Assembly: GCF_002895945.1 (NCBI RefSeq)
Contig: NZ_NPZB01000002.1
Coordinates: 124,001 to 188,000 of the forward strand
Direction: 5' to 3'
Length of the DNA: 64,000 nucleotides
Source: Solilutibacter silvestris
GTDB lineage: Bacteria; Pseudomonadota; Gammaproteobacteria; Xanthomonadales; Xanthomonadaceae
Shown here: one piece after another, positions 55,215-64,000 of the stretch
How the letters are laid out: each line of letters opens with the position of its first letter
How positions within the stretch are numbered: position 1 is the stretch's first letter
Translations under genes and position numbers: made by a program
The notes under the pieces: model-generated
Seen by the model: only the letters and a program-made list of their open reading frames with translations
The model's database searches: none
What the model was told of the DNA's origin: nothing

Positions 55215-55294
55215 AAAAGAGCCCGGTCGTTGCGGACCGGGCTCGGGGATTCGGCAGGCAGGCGCGCTCAGGCGCCGGGCGAGTCTCCCGAGCC
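55215..55294 (-). promoter_or_regulatory. trp attenuator (terminator and antiterminator)
   Basis: Transcribed toward trpE. The terminator is a perfect 10-bp stem GAGCCCGGTC/GACCGGGCTC (55244-55235 with 55228-55219) with six-base loop and TTTT (55218-55215). The competing antiterminator pairs GGCTCGGG (55294-55287) with CCCGAGCC (55247-55240), which takes up the terminator's 5' half. A third pairing, GCCACG (55324-55319) with CGTGGC (55297-55292), blocks the antiterminator and spans the Trp codons. This is the classical 1:2, 2:3, 3:4 layout. Confidence 0.88.
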
Positions 55295-55357
55295 ACGGCA
55301 CCACCACCACGCGCGCGGCGTGGCAGGGAAAGCGCAGGGGGCAGGGAGATGGTGCAT
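55268..55357 (-). CDS. trpL: trp operon leader peptide TrpL
   Basis: Leader peptide of 29 residues with three consecutive Trp codons (55309-55301) in RAWWWCRG, ending at a TGA just before the terminator. Ribosome stalling on the Trp codons when charged tRNA-Trp is scarce would free the antiterminator and allow trpE transcription. The ATG at 55357 is preferred because TTTCAT lies six bases upstream, implying a leaderless mRNA; an in-frame ATG at 55375 would give 35 residues. Too short for routine annotation, but its position, codons and RNA partners make it convincing. Confidence 0.85.
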   Translation of the reverse strand: MHHLPAPCAFPATPRAWWWCRGSGDSPGA

Positions 55358-55363
55358 CGCCAC

Positions 55364-55393
55364 ATGAAACAGCATGGAGCGGGGCCGTGTCAA
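55364..55393 (-). promoter_or_regulatory. trp operon promoter
   Basis: Perfect -35 TTGACA (55393-55388), 18 bases, TTTCAT (55369-55364). The -35 box overlaps the stop codon of the upstream glutaminyl cyclase gene. The predicted start coincides with the trpL ATG. Confidence 0.5.
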
Positions 55394-56211
55394 CCGGCTG
55401 GTCGGGCGGGGGTTTGCGGCCGGACTTTGGCGCGGCCGTGTGTTCGCGGCGTCAATCGAATCTCGAACACGAAAGGCCAGCATTTGCCGGTGACGAATAG
55501 TCTGTCGTGCTTCGCATCGTAGGCGATGCCGTTGAGGACATCATTGCCGGGGTCGGGGAGGGTGGATGTGTCGAACAACCCGTCCAGATCAATCCAGCCG
55601 ACGACATGCCCGCTGGCAGGATCGATGCGCGCGATGCGATTGGTGAGCCAGATGTTTGCGTAGATATCGCCCTTGACCCATTCGAGTTCATTCAAGTTGG
55701 TCACCGGCATGGAATTCCCGGTGACGTGAATGATCGATGTCACGGCAAGCGTTTTCGGATCCAGCACCTTCAGGTTGGGCGTTCCGTCGCTCATGTAGAT
55801 ATGGTGGGAATCCCTGGTGAGCGCCCATCCTTCGCCACGATAGGAAAAGCGCCGGGACGATGTGAAGGTGTTCAGGTCGTAAACGAGCCCGACATGATCC
55901 TGCCAGGTCAGCTGGATCAGTGCCTGCCCCCACGAGACGATTCCCTCGCCAAAAAATGATTGTGGAACTTCGGCCTGCCGGATCACCCGGCCAGTCTCCA
56001 GTTCCACCTTGCGGATACTGGATTTTCCGATGCCGCCGGTGCTCTCGTAGAGGAAGCCGTCTTCATAAAAAAGCCCCTCCGTGTAGGCCGAAGGGTCGTG
56101 CGGGTAGCGATGCACGACTTCATAGCCGTACGTGGGAATAGCGTTTTGCGCGGCCTGCGCGCATGGCATCGCGAACACGGCAAGAAGCAATCCAGCTTGA
56201 GTTCGCACCAC
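55390..56211 (-). CDS. Glutaminyl-peptide cyclotransferase (plant/bacterial propeller type)
   Basis: Exported enzyme converting N-terminal Gln to pyroglutamate. 273 residues with signal peptide 1-20 and a five-bladed propeller; YTEGLFYEDGFLYESTGG, EGWALTRDSHHIYMSDGT, NELEWVKGDIYANIW and NDVLNGIAYDAKHDRLFVTGK are the family blocks, including conserved acidic and Trp residues of the active site. It starts with tandem GTG codons. Its stop lies in the trp promoter. Divergent from hrpA. Confidence 0.9.
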   Translation of the reverse strand: MVRTQAGLLLAVFAMPCAQAAQNAIPTYGYEVVHRYPHDPSAYTEGLFYEDGFLYESTGGIGKSSIRKVELETGRVIRQAEVPQSFFGEGIVSWGQALIQLTWQDHVGLVYDLNTFTSSRRFSYRGEGWALTRDSHHIYMSDGTPNLKVLDPKTLAVTSIIHVTGNSMPVTNLNELEWVKGDIYANIWLTNRIARIDPASGHVVGWIDLDGLFDTSTLPDPGNDVLNGIAYDAKHDRLFVTGKCWPFVFEIRLTPRTHGRAKVRPQTPARPAG

Positions 56212-56295
56212 ACGATCCCGATATCAACGTCGCGGCCTCACAATATACAGACGCCCGAACGCTTGGGTATCTTCACGGCCTGCCGGAATCGATCG

Positions 56296-59200
56296 TTGCC
56301 AATCACGGAATCCACATTGCGAACGGAGCTGTCCGACCTGAATTTGGATCGGGCCCGGCGAGCCCTTGATGGCGCGTCGAGCCGCGATCGTGGCCGCCTG
56401 CTCGGGTTACTGGCGAAGTGGCAGGCGAAGCCGGACGATCCCGCGTTGCGCGATGCGTTCACGACGAAATTGCAGGTATCGATCGCCGCGCGTGAAGCAC
56501 GCGCCGCGCAACTGCCGATCGCGACGATCAATTCCGATTTGCCGATCGCCGTGCACGCCGACGAGATCGTCGAGCTGATCCGCAAGCATCAGGTGGTAGT
56601 GCTCGCTGGTGAAACGGGATCGGGCAAGACCACGCAATTGCCGAAGCTGTGCCTGCTGGCCGGGCGCGGGCAGGCGGGGATGATCGGTTGCACCCAGCCG
56701 CGACGCATCGCCGCACGTTCGGTGGCGCGTCGCGTCGCCGAGGAACTGCAGGTGGCGATGGGCGGCGCGGTTGGCTACCAGGTGCGCTTCAACGATCAGG
56801 TCGGCGACACCACCGCGATCAAGTTCATGACCGACGGCATCCTGCTGGCGGAAATCCATTCGGATCGCTGGCTGTCGCGCTACGACACCATCATCATCGA
56901 CGAGGCGCACGAACGCAGCCTCAATATCGATTTCCTGCTGGGCTACCTCAAGCAGTTGTTGCCGAAGCGGCCGGACCTGAAACTGATCGTGACCTCCGCG
57001 ACCATCGATACCGCGCGTTTCGCCGAGCACTTCGGCGGTGCGCCGGTGGTGGAAGTGAAAGGGCGCACGTATCCGGTGGAGATTCGCCATCGTCCATTGG
57101 AAGGCGAGGGTGAAGAGAGCGGCGAGCGCACGGTGCTGGATGGCATCGTTGCTGCCTGCGACGAGATCACCCGCGAGAATCCGCTCGGCGATACCTTGAT
57201 CTTCCTGCCCGGTGAACGCGAAATCCGCGATGCGCACCAGGCATTGGAACGCCGCAAATACCGCAGTACCGAAGTGGTGCCGCTGTACGCGCGACTGTCG
57301 GCCAAGGATCAGGACAAGGTGTTCCAGCCGGGCGTGAAGCGGCGCATCGTGCTCGCCACCAATGTCGCCGAAACCTCGCTGACGGTGCCGCGTATCCGCT
57401 ATGTGGTCGATCCCGGCTTCGCTCGCGTCAAGCGCTACAGTCCGCGCCAGAAACTCGATCGCCTGCACATCGAAGCGATCTCGCAGGCCAGCGCCAATCA
57501 GCGCGCGGGACGTTGTGGTCGCGTCGCCGATGGCGTGTGCATCCGCCTGTATTCGGAAGCCGATTCCGTCACCCGCGCCGAGTTCACCGATCCGGAAATC
57601 CGCCGCTCCGCGCTGGCCGGCGTGATCCTGCGCATGTTGAGCATCGGATTGGGGGAAATCGAGCGCTTCCCCTTCCTCGAACCGCCGGATCCGCGCGCGA
57701 TCGCCGATGGCTGGCAGCAGCTGACCGAACTCGGCGCGGTCGATGCCAATCGCAAACTGACCACCATCGGCAAGCAGATGGCGCGGTTGCCGGTGGACGT
57801 GAAGTTGTCGCGCATGCTGATCGCCGCAAACCAGCATGGATGCTTGAACGAGATGCTGGCGATCGCCAGTTTCCTTGGTATTGCCGATCCGCGCGAACGT
57901 CCGGCCGATGCGCGCGCCGCCGCCGACACCGCGCATGCGCAATTCGCCGATCCGAAATCGGAATTCGCCGGCATCTGCAACCTGTGGGAGGCCTATCGCA
58001 TCGCGCATGAGGAGATGAGCCAGTCGCAACTTCGACGTTGGGCGGAGAAGCATTTCCTCGGGTTCCTGCGCCTGCGCGAATGGCGCGAACTGCATCGGCA
58101 ATTGAAGTTGCAGTGCGTGGAGATGGGATGGGATGAAACCGCCCGTCGTCCCGAGCATCGCGGATCTGCTGCACCCGACGGCCATCAGCGCAAAAACGGG
58201 TCGCTCGCCGTGCTCGCGACGACAAGCGAGATCCCATACGCCTCACTCCATCGTGCCCTCATCGCCGGCTTGCCGACCCAGATCGGCCATCTCGGCGAGC
58301 GCGGCATCTACGAAGGTCCGCGCGGACGTCGCTTCCAGCTGTTTCCCGGCTCGGCGCTGGCCAAAACATCCTCATCAAAAGCCGCGCCGCCGTGGCTGCT
58401 GTCGGCGACCTTGCTCGATACCGAAAAAGTCTGGGCGATCACCAATGCGGCGATCGAGCCGGAATGGGTGATCGCCGAACTGCCGCATCTGCTGGCACGG
58501 CGCCATCACGATCCGCACTGGTCGCGCGCGCAGGGTCGCGTGCTCGGCAGCGAACAGATCAGTCTCTTCGGTCTTGTTCTGGCGCCGAAGAAGCCGGTGC
58601 ACTACGGTGCACTGTATCCGGAAGAATCACGCGCGATCTTCGTGCGCGATGCGCTCGTCACTGGTGAGATCAACACCCGCAGCGGCTTCCTCGCACGCAA
58701 TCTGCGCACGCTGGAGCTGGCGAAGGAAGAGGAAGCCAAGCAGCGTCGCGCCGGGCTGGTTGTCGATGAAGATTGGCAGGCGCGCTGGTATCTCGATCGC
58801 CTGCCGCCACAGGTCCACAACGCGCAGGCGCTGGATGCGTGGTGGAAATCACTGTCGAAGGAAGCGCAGGCGGCGCTGGAATGGTCGCGCGACGATTTGC
58901 TCGTCGCCGATGAAACCGATGCCGCGCGCTTCCCGCCGTACCTGGCGATGGGCGATGTGCGGCTGGCGGTGCGTTACCGCTTCGATCCCGGCGCCGCCGA
59001 TGACGGCATGACGCTGGTGGTGCCGCTGCATCTGCTCAACGCGCTGGATGAGGCGAAGTTGTCGTGGCTGGCGCCCGGTTTCGTGCAGGACAAGGCGGCG
59101 GCGTTGATCAAGTCGTTGCCGAAGATCCTGCGTCGCAACTTCGTGCCGGCGCCGGATTTCGCGCGGGCCTTCGCCGAAGCGCATCGCGAGCCGGAGACCG

Positions 59201-60306
59201 ACGCGCTGGTGTCGGTGCTGGCACGTTTCCTCAAGCGCTTGTCGAATGTCGAAGTCGCGGCGACCGATTTCGATGAGGCCAGCATCGAGCCGCACCTGCG
59301 GATGAACCTGCAATTGCAGGATGAGTCGGGCAAGCATGTGCTCGCCAGTTCGCGTGATCTCGCCGGGTTGCGTGCGGAATTCGGCACTCGCGCGCAACGC
59401 GCCTTCGCCGGACGCGCCGCCAAGGATCTCGCACGCTCGGGACTGACGACGTTCCCGGACATCGCCATCCCGGCGCAGATCAGCGGCGACGGCGGGATCC
59501 CCGCGTTTCCGGCGTTGCATGACGATGGCGAGACCGTCTCGTTGCACGTGCATGCCCAGCGCGATGTCGCTGAACGCCACCATGCCACTGGCGTGCGCCG
59601 CTTGTTGCGGATCGCACTGGCGGACAAGCTGAAACAGGCGCGGCGGCAATTGCCGGTGCAGGCGAAGACCGCGCTGCTGTATGCCGCGATCGAATCGGCG
59701 GCGCCACAGCGTGGTGAAAAGATCACCGAGAGCGATCGCCTGCGCGAGGATCTGGTCGAAGGTGCGTTCGCCGCATTGTCGAACGATGATTTGGTGGACA
59801 TCCGCGATGCCGATGCCTTCGCCGCGCGCCACGACACCATCGGCAAGACCTTGTTCGCCGAGGCGATGCGCCGCCTGCAGCAGGCGGAAACCATCCTGTC
59901 GCTGATCGCGGACATTCGCGCCAGGCTCGAATCGAAACTGATGGGCTGGGCCAGCGGCAACCTCGATGACATGCGTGCGCATCTCGCGGCACTGGCGCGA
60001 CCCGGTTTCCTGCGCGAGGTGCCGGCGCAGGTGCTGTCCGAATACCCGCGCTGGCTCAAGGCGCTGTCGCTGCGGGCCGAGCGCGCGCAACGCGATCCCG
60101 CCAAGGACCAGGCGCGCATGCTCGAACTCAAGCCGTTCGCCGATGCGTTGGCCGTCGCCGATCCCGCCGATCCGCAAGTCCAGGCATTGCGCTGGGAACT
60201 GGAGGAATTGCGCGTGGCCGTGTTCGCGCAGGAATTGGGCGCGAAAGGCGGCGTTTCCGCCAAGAAGCTGGCGTCGCGCGTTGCCGGCTTGCGCACGTCG
60301 CGTTGA
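56296..60306 (+). CDS. hrpA: ATP-dependent RNA helicase HrpA
   Basis: DEAH-box helicase, in E. coli resolving stalled ribosomes and processing mRNA. About 1336 residues (E. coli 1300). Motif I GETGSGKT at 105-112, DEAH at 202-205, SATID, then the helicase C, HA2 and OB-fold regions and the long HrpA-specific C-terminus. No ATG is well placed: the frame is open far upstream through the divergent gene, and TTG at 56296 (or 56317, with GGAA upstream) gives a family-like N-terminus. The exact start is uncertain. Confidence 0.9.
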   Translation: MPITESTLRTELSDLNLDRARRALDGASSRDRGRLLGLLAKWQAKPDDPALRDAFTTKLQVSIAAREARAAQLPIATINSDLPIAVHADEIVELIRKHQVVVLAGETGSGKTTQLPKLCLLAGRGQAGMIGCTQPRRIAARSVARRVAEELQVAMGGAVGYQVRFNDQVGDTTAIKFMTDGILLAEIHSDRWLSRYDTIIIDEAHERSLNIDFLLGYLKQLLPKRPDLKLIVTSATIDTARFAEHFGGAPVVEVKGRTYPVEIRHRPLEGEGEESGERTVLDGIVAACDEITRENPLGDTLIFLPGEREIRDAHQALERRKYRSTEVVPLYARLSAKDQDKVFQPGVKRRIVLATNVAETSLTVPRIRYVVDPGFARVKRYSPRQKLDRLHIEAISQASANQRAGRCGRVADGVCIRLYSEADSVTRAEFTDPEIRRSALAGVILRMLSIGLGEIERFPFLEPPDPRAIADGWQQLTELGAVDANRKLTTIGKQMARLPVDVKLSRMLIAANQHGCLNEMLAIASFLGIADPRERPADARAAADTAHAQFADPKSEFAGICNLWEAYRIAHEEMSQSQLRRWAEKHFLGFLRLREWRELHRQLKLQCVEMGWDETARRPEHRGSAAPDGHQRKNGSLAVLATTSEIPYASLHRALIAGLPTQIGHLGERGIYEGPRGRRFQLFPGSALAKTSSSKAAPPWLLSATLLDTEKVWAITNAAIEPEWVIAELPHLLARRHHDPHWSRAQGRVLGSEQISLFGLVLAPKKPVHYGALYPEESRAIFVRDALVTGEINTRSGFLARNLRTLELAKEEEAKQRRAGLVVDEDWQARWYLDRLPPQVHNAQALDAWWKSLSKEAQAALEWSRDDLLVADETDAARFPPYLAMGDVRLAVRYRFDPGAADDGMTLVVPLHLLNALDEAKLSWLAPGFVQDKAAALIKSLPKILRRNFVPAPDFARAFAEAHREPETDALVSVLARFLKRLSNVEVAATDFDEASIEPHLRMNLQLQDESGKHVLASSRDLAGLRAEFGTRAQRAFAGRAAKDLARSGLTTFPDIAIPAQISGDGGIPAFPALHDDGETVSLHVHAQRDVAERHHATGVRRLLRIALADKLKQARRQLPVQAKTALLYAAIESAAPQRGEKITESDRLREDLVEGAFAALSNDDLVDIRDADAFAARHDTIGKTLFAEAMRRLQQAETILSLIADIRARLESKLMGWASGNLDDMRAHLAALARPGFLREVPAQVLSEYPRWLKALSLRAERAQRDPAKDQARMLELKPFADALAVADPADPQVQALRWELEELRVAVFAQELGAKGGVSAKKLASRVAGLRTSR

Positions 60307-60328
60307 TCGGCGTTAACTTGTTGGAACG

Positions 60329-62422
60329 ATGACCGCTTCCTCCGCCATCGATGCCGTGCTCAACCATGCGCTGCTGGCCGCGCTGCCGCCGGCGCGTGCC
60401 GATGCGTTGCGCGCTGCGCTGGCCACGGCGCCAGCGATTCCGTCGTGGTTGCCGCAGGCGCTCGATGCGTTATCCGCGCTCGGTGCCGATGGCGATGCAG
60501 CGGTCGCTGCGGTGATCGCCGCCAGTGGCGCGACGCTTCCGGAGTCCGAGCGCGCTGCGCTTGCCGAGTTGATCGAAGGGCAGGTCGCCGAACGCCAGGT
60601 GCTGGCGCTGCATGGCCAGTCCGCGGGTGGCAGCAATCCCGAAGGCTTGCGACGATTGTTGCTGGCGATGACGCGCGACCTGCGCGTGGTACCGATCCTG
60701 CTGGCGACACGGCTGGCCGAATTGCGTTCGCTGGCCGATCGCCGCGACGATGCGACATCGGCATTGGCGCGCGCCGTGCGCGACATCCATGCGCCGCTGG
60801 CCAACCGCCTCGGCGTGTGGCAGTTGAAATGGGAGCTGGAAGATCTCGCGTTCCGCGTGCTGTCGCCGGATGACTATCGGCGCGTCGCCGGATTGGTGGA
60901 CGAACGTCGTCGCGAACGCGAACACGACATCAACACCGCCAAGAAAGCGCTGGAAATCGCCCTGCAGGCGCACGGACTGAAGGCGACCGTCAGTGGCCGC
61001 CCCAAGCACATCTACAGCATCTGGCGGAAGATGGAGCGCAAGTCGTTGCCCTTCGAAGGACTGAACGATCTGCGCGCGTTGCGGGTGATGGTCGAGACGG
61101 TCGCCGATTGCTACACCGCGCTCGGTGTCGCGCACGCGTTGTGGCCGCCAGTGCCGGGTGAATTCGACGATTACATCGCGCGCCCCAAGAACAATGATTA
61201 CCGTTCGTTGCATACGGCGGTGGTCGGTCCCGCCGGCAAGGTGTTCGAGATCCAGTTCCGCACCCACGAGATGCACCGCGGTGCCGAACTCGGTGTCGCT
61301 GCGCACTGGCGCTACAAGGAAGGTGGGCCATCCGACAGCGCGCTGGAACGGCGCGTGGTGTGGATGCGCCAGTTGCTGGATGTGCAGGCGCAGGGTGGCG
61401 ATGTCGCGCTGGCCGAGGAATTCGACAGCGAACTGGTCGAGGACCGCATCTACGCGCTGACGCCGCGCGGCGAAGTGGTGGATCTGCCGACCGGCTCGAC
61501 GCCGCTCGATTTCGCCTATCGCCTGCACACGGAACTCGGCCATCGTTGCCGTGGTGCGCGTGTCGATGGCCGCATCGTCCCGCTCGATACTCCGCTCGCC
61601 ACTGGCCAGCGCGTCGAGATCATCGCCGGCAAGGAAGCGACGCCGCGCCGCGACTGGCTGCTGCCGGGCAACCGCTATCTCGTCAATGCGCGTTCGCGCG
61701 ACAAGGTGCGGGCGTGGTTCCGCAAGCTCGATCGCGCGCGCAACATCCAGGTCGGTCGTGAATTGCTGGAACGCGAGCTCAAGCGTTACGGTCGTGCGCG
61801 CAGTCCGCTCGAACCGCTGCTGGCGCGTTTCCAGCAGGCCAGCGTCGACGAGTTGTACATGCGTGTGGCGCTGGGCGAAATCGGCCCGACGCAGGTATTG
61901 CGGGCGATCACCGACAGCGAGCGCGTCGAGCCAGAACCCGAACCGACAACGATCCGCAGTGGCCGCGAATCTCCCCCGGCGCCGTCGAATCGCCTGCGCA
62001 TCGGTGGACTGGAAAATCTCGTTTCGCAGATCGCGCGCTGCTGCCAGCCGGTGCCCGGCGAACCGGCGATCGGATATCTCACCCGCGGACATCAGGTGAG
62101 CGTGCATCGCGCCGATTGCCCGACGCTGCTGCGCATGGCCGAACGCGCGCCCGATCGCGTGGTCGACGTGGAATGGGGACGACCCGAGACACAGCGCGTG
62201 GCCTTGGTGGTGGAGGGCGAGGATCGTCCCTTGCTGGCGCGCGACATCGTCAACGTGGTGGCGCAGGCCGGCTGCGCGATGGATGCACTGGAAATGCGCA
62301 CGTCGAAACAGGGTGTGCAGGCGCGGCTGGAAGTGCGCGTGCGCGACGTCGATCAGCTGGCGCAACTCGGCGATGCCCTGCTGGCGTTGCGGGGTGTGCG
62401 CAGTGCACGCCGCCCGCGTTGA
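60329..62422 (+). CDS. relA: GTP pyrophosphokinase RelA
   Basis: Ribosome-linked (p)ppGpp synthetase of the stringent response. 697 residues. The N-terminal hydrolase domain is degenerate (no His-Asp metal pair; GQSAGGSNPEGLRRLLLAM replaces it). The synthetase domain has GRPKHIYSIWRKM and the RelA-type EFDDYIARPKNNDYRSLHT (Glu278, Asp280, Asp281), marking a synthesis-only enzyme as opposed to SpoT. TGS (VEDRIYALTPRGEVVDLP), a cysteine-containing CCQPVPGE segment and a C-terminal ACT domain follow. It starts 22 bases after hrpA with GGAA upstream. Confidence 0.95.
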   Translation: MTASSAIDAVLNHALLAALPPARADALRAALATAPAIPSWLPQALDALSALGADGDAAVAAVIAASGATLPESERAALAELIEGQVAERQVLALHGQSAGGSNPEGLRRLLLAMTRDLRVVPILLATRLAELRSLADRRDDATSALARAVRDIHAPLANRLGVWQLKWELEDLAFRVLSPDDYRRVAGLVDERRREREHDINTAKKALEIALQAHGLKATVSGRPKHIYSIWRKMERKSLPFEGLNDLRALRVMVETVADCYTALGVAHALWPPVPGEFDDYIARPKNNDYRSLHTAVVGPAGKVFEIQFRTHEMHRGAELGVAAHWRYKEGGPSDSALERRVVWMRQLLDVQAQGGDVALAEEFDSELVEDRIYALTPRGEVVDLPTGSTPLDFAYRLHTELGHRCRGARVDGRIVPLDTPLATGQRVEIIAGKEATPRRDWLLPGNRYLVNARSRDKVRAWFRKLDRARNIQVGRELLERELKRYGRARSPLEPLLARFQQASVDELYMRVALGEIGPTQVLRAITDSERVEPEPEPTTIRSGRESPPAPSNRLRIGGLENLVSQIARCCQPVPGEPAIGYLTRGHQVSVHRADCPTLLRMAERAPDRVVDVEWGRPETQRVALVVEGEDRPLLARDIVNVVAQAGCAMDALEMRTSKQGVQARLEVRVRDVDQLAQLGDALLALRGVRSARRPR

Positions 62423-62446
62423 GAGCCCGTTCCGAGGCGCGGACGC

Positions 62447-62461
62447 TAGACTGGGCACGTG
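62447..62461 (+). promoter_or_regulatory. -10 box and leaderless GTG before epimerase gene
   Basis: TAGACT (62447-62452), six bases, GTG (62459-62461). The GTG opens a 13-codon frame ending at TGA 62500, overlapping the epimerase start at 62485 in another frame. Either a short upstream reading frame or simply the promoter with a 26-nt leader. Confidence 0.35.
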
Positions 62462-62484
62462 AACCCGATCATCGATCCCGTCGC

Positions 62485-63327
62485 ATGCGCATCCTCCTGA
62501 CCGGCGCCACCAGCCAGCTCGGGCATGCCGCGCTGCCGTTGCTGGTGGCCGAAGGTGCGGACGTGATCGCGTTGTCACGGCGGTCGGTTGCGGGCGGCGG
62601 TGCGGGCGTGGATTGGAAAGTAGCTCGATTGCCCGATGCGCTGCCTGCGCTGCCAACGCTGGATGGCATCGTCAGTTTCGGGCCGCTCGACGATTTGGCG
62701 CGATGGCTGGCGACGCTTGCCGATGCGCCGGCGCGGATCGTGGTCGCGACCAGTTCGATGAGTGCGGTCAGCAAGCGCGATGCGAGTGTTCCCGAAGATC
62801 GTGCCGTGGCCGAACGCCTGCAGCGTGGCGAAGCGATGCTGCAAGGCGAATGCGAAAGACTGGGCATGCGCTGGACGATCCTGCGCCCGACCATGATTTA
62901 CGGTGTCGGGCGCGATCGCAACCTGACACCGATCGTGCGTCGGGCCCGGCGCTGGCGACTGTTCCCGTATCCGCGCGGAACCGGCCTGCGCCAGCCGGTG
63001 CATGCGCAGGATGTTGCCAACGCGGCGATCGCGGCATTGCATCGCGATGCGGCGGCGTCGCGCGTCATCGAGCTTGGCGGTGGCGAACGATTGCGCGTGG
63101 AAGACATGTTCCAGCGCGTGCGCACGAGCCTTGGCTGTCGCTCGCTGGCGCTGCCGGTATCTTTGCGCTGGATGCCAATCGCCGCGCGTGCCGTTCCGCG
63201 ACTGCGCGGGGCCTTGTCGCGACTCGAACAGGATCTCGTCGCCGACAACACCGTCGCGACCGAGCTGCTTGGCATCCACCCGCGCCCGTTCCGTCCGATG
63301 CCGGCGACATGGGAGGCATCGCCATGA
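62485..63327 (+). CDS. NAD-dependent epimerase/dehydratase family protein
   Basis: A 280-residue short-chain (extended) dehydrogenase-like protein with Rossmann motif GATSQLG (residues 7-13). ATSSMSA and the later RPTMIYGVGRDRNL stand for the catalytic region; the usual YxxxK pair is not evident, so activity is uncertain. Overlap with the following glycosyltransferase (ATGA) suggests a part in surface polysaccharide synthesis. The start at 62485 has no Shine-Dalgarno sequence; a longer frame runs through relA and is disregarded. Confidence 0.8.
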   Translation: MRILLTGATSQLGHAALPLLVAEGADVIALSRRSVAGGGAGVDWKVARLPDALPALPTLDGIVSFGPLDDLARWLATLADAPARIVVATSSMSAVSKRDASVPEDRAVAERLQRGEAMLQGECERLGMRWTILRPTMIYGVGRDRNLTPIVRRARRWRLFPYPRGTGLRQPVHAQDVANAAIAALHRDAAASRVIELGGGERLRVEDMFQRVRTSLGCRSLALPVSLRWMPIAARAVPRLRGALSRLEQDLVADNTVATELLGIHPRPFRPMPATWEASP

Positions 63328-64000
63328 ATGCCGCGAACACGCTTCGTTGCGCGGTGGTGCTGTGCAGCTGGAACGGCGAACGTTTCCTGTCGCAACAACT
63401 GGATAGCCTGCGCGCGCAGACGCAGCACATCGATCAATACGTGCTGTCCGATGACGGTTCGAGCGATGGCAGCTGGGCGTTGTTGCAGGCGTTCGCGGAC
63501 GAACGCCGCGCGGCTGGCGCCGACGTCATCCTCCATCGCAATCCGCAGGCGCTGGGCTATGTCCGCCATTTCGAGCAGGCGCTGGCACGCGCCGACGCCG
63601 ATGTGTTGTTCACCTGTGATCAGGACGATGCCTGGCATCCCGACAAGGTCAGCAAGATGATGGAAATGTTCGTCGCCGATCCTTCATTGCTGGTGTTGCA
63701 TTCCGATGCGCGCTTGGTGGATGACGCGGGAACGCCCATGGGACGCACGCTGTTCGACGTGTTGGAAGTGACGCGACGCGAACTGCGGCAGATGCATCGC
63801 GGAGACGCCTTCCACGTGTTGTTGCGACGAAACATCGTCACCGGCGCGACCATGGCGCTGCGTCGCACAGTGGTGGCGCTGGCGAGCCCATTCGCCACGC
63901 ATTGGGCGCACGACGAATGGATGGCGATGGTCGCGGCGATGCATGGCCGCGTCGATACGCTGGAACGCGCGCTGATCGATTATCGCCAGCACAGTGGCAA
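63324..64000 (+). CDS. Family 2 glycosyltransferase, 3'-truncated by window edge
   Basis: N-terminal 225 residues of a GT-A glycosyltransferase. VVLCSWNGERFLSQQLDSL and SDDGSSDGSW form the nucleotide-sugar site, and DQDDAWHPDK contains the metal-binding acidic motif; the layout resembles rhamnosyltransferases of O-antigen clusters. GGGAGG upstream and a four-base overlap with the epimerase stop fix the start at 63324. The frame is open to the window end. Confidence 0.88.
   Translation, partial: MNAANTLRCAVVLCSWNGERFLSQQLDSLRAQTQHIDQYVLSDDGSSDGSWALLQAFADERRAAGADVILHRNPQALGYVRHFEQALARADADVLFTCDQDDAWHPDKVSKMMEMFVADPSLLVLHSDARLVDDAGTPMGRTLFDVLEVTRRELRQMHRGDAFHVLLRRNIVTGATMALRRTVVALASPFATHWAHDEWMAMVAAMHGRVDTLERALIDYRQHSG

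Noticed and set aside
55960-56295. Upstream extension of hrpA
   Set aside because: It overlaps the divergent glutaminyl cyclase gene; the family N-terminus begins at about 56296.

Overview
This 64 kb window is chromosomal DNA of a high-GC gammaproteobacterium, most likely of the order Lysobacterales (Xanthomonadales). The evidence is GTP-type phosphoenolpyruvate carboxykinase, membrane FadE, Oar-like TonB-dependent receptors, the pilT-pilU pair, an S-box riboswitch on metX-metB-hom, and an aminoglycoside acetyltransferase that closely resembles AAC(6')-Iz of Stenotrophomonas as I remember it. Genus cannot be fixed from the sequence alone. I see no tRNA, rRNA, insertion sequence, prophage or CRISPR array.

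Layout. 1-6.1 kb: the end of a metallophosphoesterase gene, one copy of a dispersed palindromic repeat, fadE divergent from a TetR regulator, and pckG directly behind that regulator (beta-oxidation plus gluconeogenesis). 6.1-14.4 kb: two tandem paralogous outer-membrane receptors with near-identical promoters and strong terminators, then a TPR-sulfotransferase. 14.4-22.9 kb: an exported barrel-like protein, hslO, mtgA, a CBS protein, a PAQR membrane protein, AsmA, prfC and an M23 peptidase. 22.9-26.4 kb: SAM-I riboswitch and metX-metB-hom, ATGA-coupled. 26.4-31.1 kb: hdeD, sdaA, cytochrome b561, a glutaredoxin-like protein and a yceI-b561-yceI operon. 31.2-38.9 kb: a large hybrid sensor kinase, an exported proline iminopeptidase, hemE, a WGR-like protein and aroKB. 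39-41.2 kb: dodecin, pdxH, AAC(6')-like and a BtuF-like protein. 41.2-41.6 kb: second copy of the dispersed repeat. 41.6-48.8 kb: yggS-proC-lipoprotein, pilT-pilU, algH-ruvX-pyrB and a lipoprotein hydrolase. 48.9-55.4 kb: a complete trpLEGDCFBA operon with an attenuator. 55.4-64 kb: glutaminyl cyclase, hrpA, relA, an epimerase and a truncated glycosyltransferase.

The most informative signals are regulatory. (1) A complete SAM-I aptamer lies in front of metX, with a perfect -35 box ahead of it and a possible alternative pairing after it. (2) A classical trp attenuator has a leader peptide with three consecutive Trp codons and mutually exclusive hairpins. (3) At least eight transcription units begin with TANNNT, five or six bases, then the start codon and no Shine-Dalgarno sequence, which points to widespread leaderless mRNAs; two or three weaker cases exist. 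(4) The two receptor genes and the barrel-like gene share a TTGTTAAGGA -35 element.

Other points worth following are the whole-pathway trp operon, in which trpB and trpA are in one frame separated by a single TGA; a hairpin-bearing in-frame insertion in hemE; and nested palindromes in intergenic DNA. I did not find a convincing wholly new multi-gene system. The items above are offered as testable observations.
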